From assembly GCA_001775965.1 (NCBI GenBank), contig MEZG01000037.1:1-5598 (forward strand): DNA of 5,598 nucleotides, in the 5' to 3' direction. The DNA is from Candidatus Bathyarchaeota archaeon RBG_13_60_20. Its GTDB lineage: Archaea > Thermoproteota > Bathyarchaeia > TCS64. Position 1 is the stretch's first letter. Every line of letters starts with the position of its first letter. Positions 1 to 4,734 of this stretch are shown here, one piece after another. The position numbers were made by a program, and so were the translations under genes. Under the pieces are notes generated by a model. That model made no database searches. It was not told where the DNA came from and worked only from the letters and a program-made list of their open reading frames with translations.

Positions 1-965
1 TGGGCATGTTCATGCAGAGCCTGGTCACCTTCTATATTCCGGCCATGCAGGCGCTGATGGCTGACAGCATCCCCGCGGAGAGCCGTGGTCTCGGCTTCGC
101 GGCCACCATGGCCATCCCAGGGGCCTTCGGCGTGGCCTCCCCCCTCATAGGCGGCTGGTTCATAGACACCATCGGGGTGAAGCCGGCAGTCAAGGGTCTC
201 TACACTCTAGGCTTCTTCGTGGCGCTGATAGTGGCCACCCTGCGGCTCCGTTACCTCAAGGAGACCCTTGACAGGAGGGACGAGGGTCTCCACATCACCA
301 TAGGAAACGTGCCCCACCTGCTCATGGAATCCTACAGGAATGTGGTGGCTACCCTGAGGACGGCGCCCCGTGACCTGGTGAAGCTGAGCCTCCTCGTCTC
401 GGTGGCCACCTTCTCGGTGAGCCTGGTCTCACCCTTCTGGATCGTGCGGGCCACGGAGGTCATCGGCCTCAACACCCGGCAGTGGGGCCTCCTGGCCCTC
501 GTGGTGGGCTCGATAAACGTCTTGTTGAGCTTCCCCGCAGGCCGGCTGGTGGACAGGTTCAGCAGGAGAAGGGTGGCCGGCCTATGCCTCATGGCGTGCG
601 CCGTCCCGTGCCTCCTCTTTCTGAGGGCCACCAGCTTCACGGACGTGATGCTCATCCTGGCCGTGTCGGCGATACCCAACACGTTCATCAACCCCGCCAT
701 CCAGTCCCTCTTCACGGACATGGCGCCCAGGAGCAAGAGGGGCCGCCTCATCGCGTCCCTGGGGGGCGGGGGCGTCTGGATCACCAGCGGGGCCTGGGCC
801 ACGGGGATAATCGCAATGGCGAGCATAACCCTAGGCACCTTCCTCAGCGGCTACCTGTATAGGCTGGACCACAGCCTGCCCTGGGTCGTTCTCTCAGCCG
901 CGGTGTTCGTCACGGGTCTGCTCGTGATGCTGCTGGTGAAGGAGCCCCGGGAGGTCGAGGCGTAG
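1..965 (+). CDS. MFS transporter, C-terminal two thirds (5' end off the window)
   Basis: Major facilitator superfamily permease of the cytoplasmic membrane; the substrate cannot be told from sequence. The frame is open to the left edge, so the ATG at 6 is probably internal. The visible 319 residues (counted from that Met) start around TM4 and hold about eight more hydrophobic segments. Landmarks are the charged turn DSIPAESRG (20-28) after TM4, a TM5-TM6 hairpin (about 29-82), a long charged cytoplasmic loop (83-125) between the two halves, a motif-A-like loop GRLVDRFSRRR (179-189) between TM8 and TM9, its echo DMAPRSKRGR (238-247), and a last TM at about 293-311. Full-length relatives have about 400-430 residues, so roughly 100 are missing. 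The DRxxRR loop and the two-halves layout are family knowledge matched by eye. A drug, sugar or metabolite exporter is equally possible. A T-rich tract follows the TAG stop. Confidence 0.88.
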   Translation, partial: GMFMQSLVTFYIPAMQALMADSIPAESRGLGFAATMAIPGAFGVASPLIGGWFIDTIGVKPAVKGLYTLGFFVALIVATLRLRYLKETLDRRDEGLHITIGNVPHLLMESYRNVVATLRTAPRDLVKLSLLVSVATFSVSLVSPFWIVRATEVIGLNTRQWGLLALVVGSINVLLSFPAGRLVDRFSRRRVAGLCLMACAVPCLLFLRATSFTDVMLILAVSAIPNTFINPAIQSLFTDMAPRSKRGRLIASLGGGGVWITSGAWATGIIAMASITLGTFLSGYLYRLDHSLPWVVLSAAVFVTGLLVMLLVKEPREVEA

Positions 966-1009
966 CTAATTCCCTACATCACCTTACCGATTTTACAGTA
1001 ATGGATTAA

Positions 1010-1021
1010 TTTTTTATTTTT
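1010..1021 (+). terminator. T-rich probable archaeal terminator after the MFS gene
   Basis: A run of six T, one A and five T lies 45-56 nt after the MFS stop codon, with a smaller TTTT at 991-994. Archaeal RNA polymerase commonly terminates at oligo-T tracts without needing a hairpin, and no convincing hairpin is seen here. The tract falls in AT-rich sequence, so it could also be compositional. Confidence 0.5.
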
Positions 1022-1037
1022 ATGTAAATATCTCCAT

Positions 1038-1466
1038 TTAGCCTAACGCATTAGCTATTGAATACTCATTCCAGCGAATATCAATAGGTGTTGTATCTCC
1101 TCTGATACGAAAAAGACAATAGACTTTCTTATCCATCGTAACATACCCATATACTTTCCAATTGTCTTTACTCGGTACGCTATCTCTAGGTAGAAACCAT
1201 ATAATAAAAATTCTAACCCAAAAAGTCTCATTCAAAGACTTTCCTGAAAAGTAATCCTGACCCGCAAAATATCCTACCTCCGATTTTAGGTTTACACTTA
1301 ATAGTTCAACATCTTGGTAATTTTTTAAGACGTCATGTTTCTTAATTAATCGAGTTACTTCTGCATCATTAAATAAAAATACAAAGCCTTCAATGAAATC
1401 GATGTTAAGTATAATAATCATTAGAGCTGTTCCGAAAATGATTACTCTCTTATACGTTTTTTTCAT
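1038..1466 (-). CDS. Hypothetical membrane-anchored protein, AT-rich orphan
   Basis: Unrecognised 142-residue protein. The start is Lys-rich (MKKTYKR), followed by one strong hydrophobic segment at about 8-30, then a mostly soluble C-terminal part with scattered aromatic residues. This reads as an N-terminal anchor or uncleaved signal with the remainder outside the cell. A second hydrophobic stretch near 84-92 (VRIFIIWFL) may be a buried strand. No cysteine pair or catalytic motif is evident. The ATG start is well supported by a GGAGG seven to eight bases upstream, the best ribosome binding site in the window. The gene lies 34 nt downstream of the LamG-like fragment and could share its transcript. 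Codon use (AAA, ATA, TTA, AAT) differs clearly from the GC-rich neighbours, suggesting acquisition. I cannot assign a function. Confidence 0.65.
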   Translation of the reverse strand: MKKTYKRVIIFGTALMIIILNIDFIEGFVFLFNDAEVTRLIKKHDVLKNYQDVELLSVNLKSEVGYFAGQDYFSGKSLNETFWVRIFIIWFLPRDSVPSKDNWKVYGYVTMDKKVYCLFRIRGDTTPIDIRWNEYSIANALG

Positions 1467-1473
1467 TCAGTCA

Positions 1474-1481
1474 ACCTCCTC
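1474..1481 (-). promoter_or_regulatory. Strong Shine-Dalgarno site of the 142-residue protein
   Basis: On the minus strand the sequence reads AGGAGGTTGACTGAATG. A near-perfect complement of the 3' end of 16S rRNA is thus placed seven to eight bases before the ATG. It fixes the start of the gene ending at 1038 and argues that this AT-rich frame is translated. Few other genes here show such a clean site. Confidence 0.75.
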
Positions 1482-1500
1482 TTATACATAATAATAAAGA

Positions 1501-1881
1501 TTATGATTGTTCAGACCCAATACTAGAGACATAGGGCTCTGGATTAGAGTACTTACGTATATAGAAGACATCGAAGTAAGCATCGGTCGCTAAATCTGCT
1601 TTTCCTCTGACCCATACTTTTCTTGCATCGTTGTAAGTCTGAGGAGCATACCATCCCTCACCGTTTACTCGGTCTTTGTAGTATTTCACGTAGCCATCTG
1701 ATGATCGTTTGAATATCTCTATACGGTACCACGTGTCAGCTGTGGGATTCCCCCAGCTTGACATTGTTGACCAGCCAGAGCTGTATACTGTTCTTCTCCA
1801 GTCGTTTAAGTCATCTCTGCATAATATTGTTGCTACCATTTCATTACTTGAATCTACACGTAAATTAAGTCGTTGGATCAT
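1501..1881 (-). pseudogene. C-terminal remnant of a LamG/DUF2341-type surface protein
   Basis: The 126 residues read like the end of a concanavalin-like (LamG-type) domain of archaeal DUF2341-containing extracellular proteins. A strand-rich core holds DTWYRIEIFKRSSDGYVKYYKD (split here as DTWYRIEIF at about 49-57 and DGYVKYYKD at about 62-70). The end, FDVFYIRKY followed by NPEPYVSSIGSE (about 103-124), resembles the FDYIFVRKY...PEP...GSE termination of that family. The fragment lacks a signal peptide, any upstream domain and the first strands. In-frame sequence upstream of the ATG stays open only to a stop at 1948-1950 and no ribosome binding site precedes the ATG. It therefore looks like a 5'-truncated gene whose beginning was lost when GC-rich sequence carrying the nitroreductase-family gene was joined upstream. 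It could alternatively be a small expressed carbohydrate-binding-like protein. The assignment rests on pattern recognition alone. Confidence 0.55.
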
Positions 1882-1962
1882 GAACGGGTACAGGCGTAGC
1901 AGGTGAACGAGTCCATGTACCCCTGCCGCAATTATCCTCGCAGAATGTCATGTTCCCTACTC

Positions 1963-2343
1963 TTAACATACTTCCGCAAGCAGGCAGTCCTCCAGCGAGA
2001 TGAACCACAGAGACAGCCGAATCCAGAGAGGGAACATCCCCCTCACGTCGCCATACTTCACGAGCCTCACCCCGCACAGGGGTATCTCCTCCCCCTTGTG
2101 CACTAGGCTCCCGCCGCCCAAGGCGACCAGGTTCCTCGCCCAGTCCACGTCCCGCCCATATGTGAGGGCGAACACGAACCCCGTCTCTGTGGGGAAGGCA
2201 AGGACCGGCGTCCGGTAGCCGCGGCCGGAGCGCCTCCCCCTGTGGCTCACTATTGCGAATGGGGGCATCCGGCCCGCAAAGATGAGGAAGAACCTGTTGG
2301 TGAAGTGCTTGTTGAACCTAGCTACCCCTTTTGGTATCGGCAT
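1963..2343 (-). CDS. Deazaflavin (F420)-dependent nitroreductase-family protein
   Basis: Small split-beta-barrel flavin/deazaflavin oxidoreductase of the DDN type (formerly DUF385), 126 residues against a usual 120-150. The family binds F420H2 and reduces quinone-like or nitro compounds; some members only bind the cofactor. Landmarks are an N-terminal RFNKHFTNR helix (9-17), the hallmark HRGRRSGRGYRTPV (34-47), and ALTYGRDVDWARNLVALGG (59-77), whose Arg, Tyr/Gly and Asp-Trp-x-x-Asn positions match the family's cofactor-contact region. The C-terminus, with a short WFISLEDCLLAEV helix, looks complete although it ends only 2 nt from a direct-repeat octamer. The start is ATG at 2343 with no good Shine-Dalgarno; upstream there is AT-rich sequence (2366-2400) that could hold the promoter. 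It is a single-gene unit separate from the DUF4443 operon, whose last stop is about 100 nt upstream. Substrate unknown. If the assignment holds, the organism makes F420. Confidence 0.85.
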   Translation of the reverse strand: MPIPKGVARFNKHFTNRFFLIFAGRMPPFAIVSHRGRRSGRGYRTPVLAFPTETGFVFALTYGRDVDWARNLVALGGGSLVHKGEEIPLCGVRLVKYGDVRGMFPLWIRLSLWFISLEDCLLAEVC

Positions 2344-2445
2344 GCTTCAGGTGGTAACACATAGAGCAAGGGGATAAGAGTTTGGAGTAAAATTGAGACT
2401 TCGTGTAGGGCTGCCTCGGATGATCTCTAGCCAGCCCACAGACGC

Positions 2446-3060
2446 TCACCCAGAGGTGAGGAGTGCGATTGCAGAAGAGTACGCACCAATCTCGGCCGCC
2501 AGCCCTGAGTCCGCGGACCCGATGATGACCGCGTCGCCCTCGCCCGGCCCCAGCGCCATGATCTCGTCCCTCAGCCCCGGACTCACGTCGGCTTCCAACC
2601 CGGGGACTAGCAGCCCCCCCATCCTCAGGAGCAGCGTCGTGGCACCCCTCGCCCCCGACAGCAATGCCTCGTCCCTCTGCTCCACACCGAACCTCACTCT
2701 GGACGCGCCACTCCTCACCAAGACCAGGTAGTTGCTGCGCGCCACCGTCAGATCGGTGCGCCCCAAGGGCCGGCCCGGGAGAGCCGCCTCCACTTCGCTG
2801 AGGAACCGCCGCCCCATCTCTGTAAGGGCCGTCCCCGACCTGCTGGTGGAGACGAGGCCCGCGGCCATCAACCGACCAAGCAAGGTGCGGACCACCCCCT
2901 CACCTAGTTCAAGCCGCGCCGCCAGATGCTTCCTCCCCGGCCCCTCTGCCCCTATAAGCTTGAGCGCCTTGACAATGTGCGCCTCCACGAACTGGGGCCG
3001 TCTGCCAGGAGCCACACGGTCCACAAAAGAGCCGAGCGTCGAAACCCCCCTCAAGCCCAC
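2446..3060 (-). CDS. DUF4443 winged-helix protein, probable transcription regulator
   Basis: Archaeal two-domain protein of about 204 residues, counted from GTG 3060. The N-terminal part (about 23-90) is a winged helix: FVEAHIVKALKLIGAEGPGR starts it, LAARLELGEGVVRTLLGRL supplies the helix-turn-helix, and LVSTSRSGTALTEMGRRFL forms the wing with the typical L-T-x-x-G turn. The C-terminal half (about 105-203) is a mixed alpha/beta region ending in EGDAVIIGSADSGLAAEIGA, plausibly a ligand-sensing domain. Such two-part architecture is known for DUF4443 proteins; DNA binding and ligand sensing are inferred. The open frame extends upstream to 3204, but those 48 residues lie over the DUF4430 gene and look like noise. 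GTG 3060 starts 7 nt after the DUF4430 stop behind AGGAGG. TTG 3054 would have better spacing (9 nt) and is a real alternative. As third gene of the transporter operon it may control that operon. Confidence 0.78.
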   Translation of the reverse strand: MGLRGVSTLGSFVDRVAPGRRPQFVEAHIVKALKLIGAEGPGRKHLAARLELGEGVVRTLLGRLMAAGLVSTSRSGTALTEMGRRFLSEVEAALPGRPLGRTDLTVARSNYLVLVRSGASRVRFGVEQRDEALLSGARGATTLLLRMGGLLVPGLEADVSPGLRDEIMALGPGEGDAVIIGSADSGLAAEIGAYSSAIALLTSG

Positions 3061-3067
3061 CAGCCTC

Positions 3068-3511
3068 CTAGAACCCCGTGTACCTCCAGGCCACCACGTC
3101 CCCGTCGTGGAGCCTCCACGCGTCGGCCCCCACAGACCCCATCGCCCACCCGCCGTCATAAGTGAACCACAGCCAGTAATGGTTCTCCACCCCGCTGACA
3201 CCATTCACGGCGTCCACGAAGGCCCCGAACTCCGTGACAGTGTAGAGCACGTCCGCCACCCGCAGCGTGGCGTTGAGAAGCGTCTCCCCAGGGCTGACCC
3301 TCGTCCCATTGAACCAGGCCACGGTCCCGTTCCCGTAGTCCACCATGATGTCCACCACTATCGTCAGCCGCTCCAGATCGTCCAAGGTTCGCCCGTAGTC
3401 CGCCTCAACCTGGACGAGACGAGTGTAGAAGTACGCGGAGGCCGCTGCCCCCGCCAACGTCGTGCAAAGAAGCGCCGCCGAAACCCACGTCAAACTCTTC
3501 TTACTTAGCAT
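3068..3511 (-). CDS. Membrane-anchored DUF4430 (transcobalamin-C-like) domain protein
   Basis: 147 residues: a short basic start (MLSKK), one hydrophobic anchor at about 8-29, a polar linker with a helical LVQVEADYGRTLDDLERL stretch (32-49), then a beta-grasp-like DUF4430 domain (about 51-146). The domain is recognised by NHYWLWFTYDGGW (110-122) and GADAWRLHDGDVVAWRYT (128-145), the W-x-(F/Y)...G-A-x-x-(Y/W)-x-L-x-x-G-D-x-V-x-W-x-Y pattern of this family, which resembles the C-terminal domain of the vitamin B12 carriers transcobalamin and intrinsic factor. No lipobox Cys follows the anchor; Cys16 lies within it. The ATG overlaps the end of the upstream ECF S-component gene by 11 nt, indicating translational coupling, and an AAGGTG lies about 10 nt before it. 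Together these suggest an extracytoplasmic, membrane-tethered binding protein serving the transporter. Cobalamin or another corrinoid is one candidate ligand, inferred only. Confidence 0.8.
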   Translation of the reverse strand: MLSKKSLTWVSAALLCTTLAGAAASAYFYTRLVQVEADYGRTLDDLERLTIVVDIMVDYGNGTVAWFNGTRVSPGETLLNATLRVADVLYTVTEFGAFVDAVNGVSGVENHYWLWFTYDGGWAMGSVGADAWRLHDGDVVAWRYTGF

Positions 3512-4037
3512 AAGTCTCTAACACCTTCTCAAGGCTGCTGGCTAGGGGCGGGAACCCGAAGCAGAAGAAGACCGCGTTGCTAGCCTCGTGGGCGACCGCG
3601 AAGGGCACCCCACCCACTAGGGCCACTGCCAGGGGCACCCCCGCCGTCAGGGCCGAGACAACGTTCGTCTCCAGGTCGTACACGAAGGTCAGCAGGAACC
3701 CCACCACGGCCAGCCGAGCGTCCGGCCCCCAGCCCACCCTCCCAAGCCTGCCCCTTAGAGCCCCACCGGCTAACCCGTACAGGGTCTCACCGAGCACGGT
3801 CGCCCCCAGCACGGGTAGGCTGAATCCGTATGGGTTCAGCGTCCCGTACACGAGCCAGGTGAGCGCGCCGACGCCTGCCCCCGCTCCTGCTCCCAGGAGG
3901 AACCCTGCGGTAAAGACGATGAGGTCCATGAGCTTCACGTTCACCACCCCGATGAGCAGATAGTTGGTGGCTATGGCCGATGACGCGAGCAGCGCCGCGA
4001 CGGCGGTGCGCTGGGTGCCGTTGAGTCCCCGCTCCAA
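3501..4037 (-). CDS. ECF-type transporter S component (substrate unknown)
   Basis: Hydrophobic protein of 178 residues with about six membrane segments (roughly 11-30, 36-55, 56-72, 76-95, 108-131, 133-157), the right size for the substrate-binding S subunit of an energy-coupling factor vitamin transporter. The stretch NVKLMDLIVFTAGFLLG (33-49), followed by a small-residue GAGAGVGALTWLVYG and LNPYGF (68-72), is characteristic of one archaeal S-component branch. S subunits bind vitamins or metal ions in the membrane and need a shared T subunit and two ATPases, none of which is here. The likely start is TTG at 4037: a stop at 4044-4046 closes the frame just upstream and only a CTG at 4043 offers an alternative. 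No Shine-Dalgarno is seen. The gene heads the operon with the DUF4430 and DUF4443 genes. The DUF4430 neighbour makes a cobalamin-like ligand possible but unproven. Confidence 0.75.
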   Translation of the reverse strand: MERGLNGTQRTAVAALLASSAIATNYLLIGVVNVKLMDLIVFTAGFLLGAGAGAGVGALTWLVYGTLNPYGFSLPVLGATVLGETLYGLAGGALRGRLGRVGWGPDARLAVVGFLLTFVYDLETNVVSALTAGVPLAVALVGGVPFAVAHEASNAVFFCFGFPPLASSLEKVLETYAK

Positions 4038-4046
4038 GACCAGTCA

Positions 4047-4067
4047 TTGGATGGTTCATCCATCCAA
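4047..4067. promoter_or_regulatory. Perfect 8-5-8 inverted repeat, candidate operator
   Basis: TTGGATGG at 4047-4054 and CCATCCAA at 4060-4067 are exact reverse complements separated by TTCAT. The repeat ends 9 nt upstream of the TTG start of the ECF S-component gene and about 50 nt before the divergent metallopeptidase ATG. With a TATA-like element at 4083-4090, the minus-strand transcription start would fall near 4060, so a protein bound here would cover it. The site could be an operator for the operon's own winged-helix protein; as RNA it would form an 8-bp hairpin directly before the start codon. Confidence 0.6.
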
Positions 4068-4082
4068 CACTAAAGTCTTACG

Positions 4083-4090
4083 CTTAAAAC
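4083..4090. promoter_or_regulatory. TATA-like element in the divergent promoter region
   Basis: CTTAAAAC on the plus strand (GTTTTAAG on the minus strand) is the most TATA-like stretch between the divergent genes. Its centre is about 29 nt before the metallopeptidase ATG, the spacing expected for a leaderless or nearly leaderless archaeal transcript. Read the other way it would place a start near 4060 for the ECF operon. Whether one element serves both directions or each has its own (another candidate is CTAAAGTC at 4070-4077) cannot be decided by eye. Confidence 0.4.
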
Positions 4091-4115
4091 GGTGAATGAC
4101 GCCGTGTAGTATCGG

Positions 4116-4508
4116 ATGATCGAGTACTTCGACGCCCCGGATATAAAGCGCAGGATAACGGAGATCACGGAGCTGCTCCGCTTCGACCACGTCGACCTCA
4201 ACAGGATATACTGCGTCAGGAGCCGGGGTAGCGACGCGAAGCGCACCATAGCCCGCATACACGGCCTCGGGAAGATATGGCAGGAGGCCATGCGCATGGA
4301 GCCCACGTACATCGTCGAGGTGATACACGAGCTCTTCGACTACTACCCCGTGGAGGCCCAGGACAGGACCCTCATCCACGAGATGATGCACATACCCCAG
4401 GGGTTCAGGGGCGGGTTCAGGCACCACAAGGACCACGTGACCAGGGACAACGTGGACACCTGGTACAGGCGCCTATGCACTCGCAGGGTGGAGCAGGGAA
4501 AGGAATAA
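4116..4508 (+). CDS. Small zincin metallopeptidase (PF18894/SprT-like type)
   Basis: Predicted zinc-dependent peptidase of 130 residues with no signal or membrane segment, so probably cytoplasmic. The active site is LIHEMMHIPQGFRGGFRHHK (86-105): HExxH at 88-92 (His88 and His92 zinc ligands, Glu89 catalytic) and a third His about 11 residues on (His104, possibly His103). Upstream conserved-looking parts are RIYCVRSRGSDAKRTIARIH (30-49), close to the R-S-x-G-S-x-A-x-x-A-R-I pattern of archaeal members of this family, and PTYIVEVIHELFDY (63-76). Length is normal for this compact family, whose substrates are unknown. ATG 4116 is the first possible start, because an in-frame stop lies at 4107-4109. 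There is no Shine-Dalgarno, consistent with leaderless expression. The ubiquitin-like gene starts 19 nt downstream, so the two are probably co-transcribed. Processing or turnover of Ubl-modified proteins is a guess from this pairing. Confidence 0.83.
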   Translation: MIEYFDAPDIKRRITEITELLRFDHVDLNRIYCVRSRGSDAKRTIARIHGLGKIWQEAMRMEPTYIVEVIHELFDYYPVEAQDRTLIHEMMHIPQGFRGGFRHHKDHVTRDNVDTWYRRLCTRRVEQGKE

Positions 4509-4527
4509 CTTTGGCCGCGGGGACTAC

Positions 4528-4734
4528 TTGACAGTGTACCCAAAACCCCTGAAGCTCATCGTGGAGAAGCCCTCGATCCTTAGGGAGTTCATAGCTGGGC
4601 TCGGAGAAGAAACGCTGTACGCCTACGACAGGAGGGTCGTGGGCGTCTCGGTGAACGGCAGGCGCCTCTGGGACTCGGCGAGACTGGAGCCGGGGGACAG
4701 GGTGACCATCTACCCCGTGATCACGGGGGGATGA
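4528..4734 (+). CDS. Beta-grasp ubiquitin-like/sulfur-carrier protein ending in Gly-Gly (ThiS/MoaD/SAMP-like)
   Basis: A 68-residue protein with the beta-grasp pattern: a first strand PLKLIVEKPS, a helix SILREFIAGLG, a strand VVGVSVNGRRL (about 37-47) and the closing LEPGDRVTIYPVITGG (53-68). The VNG...L-x-x-GD-x-V-x-(I/V)-x-P-x-x-x-GG ending is the signature of ThiS, MoaD, Urm1 and archaeal SAMP proteins, in which the last Gly is adenylated by an E1-like enzyme and then thiocarboxylated or joined to lysines. The tail ends exactly at GG, so no C-terminal processing is needed. The likely start is TTG 4528, five bases after GGGG; GTG 4534 is a close alternative that would remove two residues. 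It follows the metallopeptidase by 19 nt and its last 14 nt overlap, tail to tail, the PAP2 gene on the other strand. It could be a molybdenum/tungsten-cofactor or thiamine/tRNA sulfur carrier, or a protein modifier. The nearby JAMM enzyme favours a cleavable conjugate but does not prove it. Confidence 0.85.
   Translation: MTVYPKPLKLIVEKPSILREFIAGLGEETLYAYDRRVVGVSVNGRRLWDSARLEPGDRVTIYPVITGG

Larger units (their letters stand above)
970..1960. other. AT-rich block bracketed by an 8-bp direct repeat (possible insertion)
   Basis: Base composition drops sharply just after the MFS stop (965) and recovers around 1900-1960, where the nitroreductase-family gene ends. The flanks are strongly GC-rich, while 1000-1500 is about one third G+C and 1500-1880 is intermediate. 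The octamer TTCCCTAC occurs in the same orientation at 970-977 and 1953-1960, directly outside the block and within a few bases of the stop codons of both flanking genes. No transposase, integrase, tRNA or terminal inverted repeat is visible. Insertion of foreign DNA between two convergent genes is an inference from composition and position; the repeat could be chance. Confidence 0.45.

Noticed and set aside
6..8. ATG at 6 as the true start of the MFS gene
   Set aside because: The frame is open to the window edge, and the residues match TM4 of a 12-TM transporter, so about 100 residues lie upstream.
332..838. Minus-strand open frame (168 codons) across the MFS gene, and a plus-strand frame at 482-862
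   Set aside because: Both lie within the clearly coding MFS frame, are rich in Arg, Pro or Gly from GC-rich shadow reading, and show no domain pattern.
1886..1922. 7-bp inverted repeat GGGTACA/TGTACCC with a 23-nt spacer
   Set aside because: Short arms and a long spacer; expected by chance in a window of this size and not at an obvious promoter or stop codon.
1865..2106. Short open frames on both strands across the right edge of the AT-rich block
   Set aside because: They run across the nitroreductase-family coding sequence and the junction without a ribosome binding site or recognisable protein pattern.
3061..3204. N-terminal extension of the DUF4443 reading frame
   Set aside because: The extra 48 residues overlap the DUF4430 gene in another frame and are Gly/Trp/Arg-rich noise; GTG 3060 or TTG 3054 after AGGAGG is a better start.
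2732..3508. Plus-strand open frame of 258 codons
   Set aside because: Antisense to the DUF4430 and DUF4443 genes; Pro/Arg-rich low-complexity composition typical of a shadow frame in GC-rich DNA, with no recognisable fold.
4056..4436. Minus-strand frame of 126 codons opposite the zincin gene, and a second at 4070-4312
   Set aside because: The plus strand encodes an intact HExxH metallopeptidase; the antisense frames are compositional mirrors without family resemblance.
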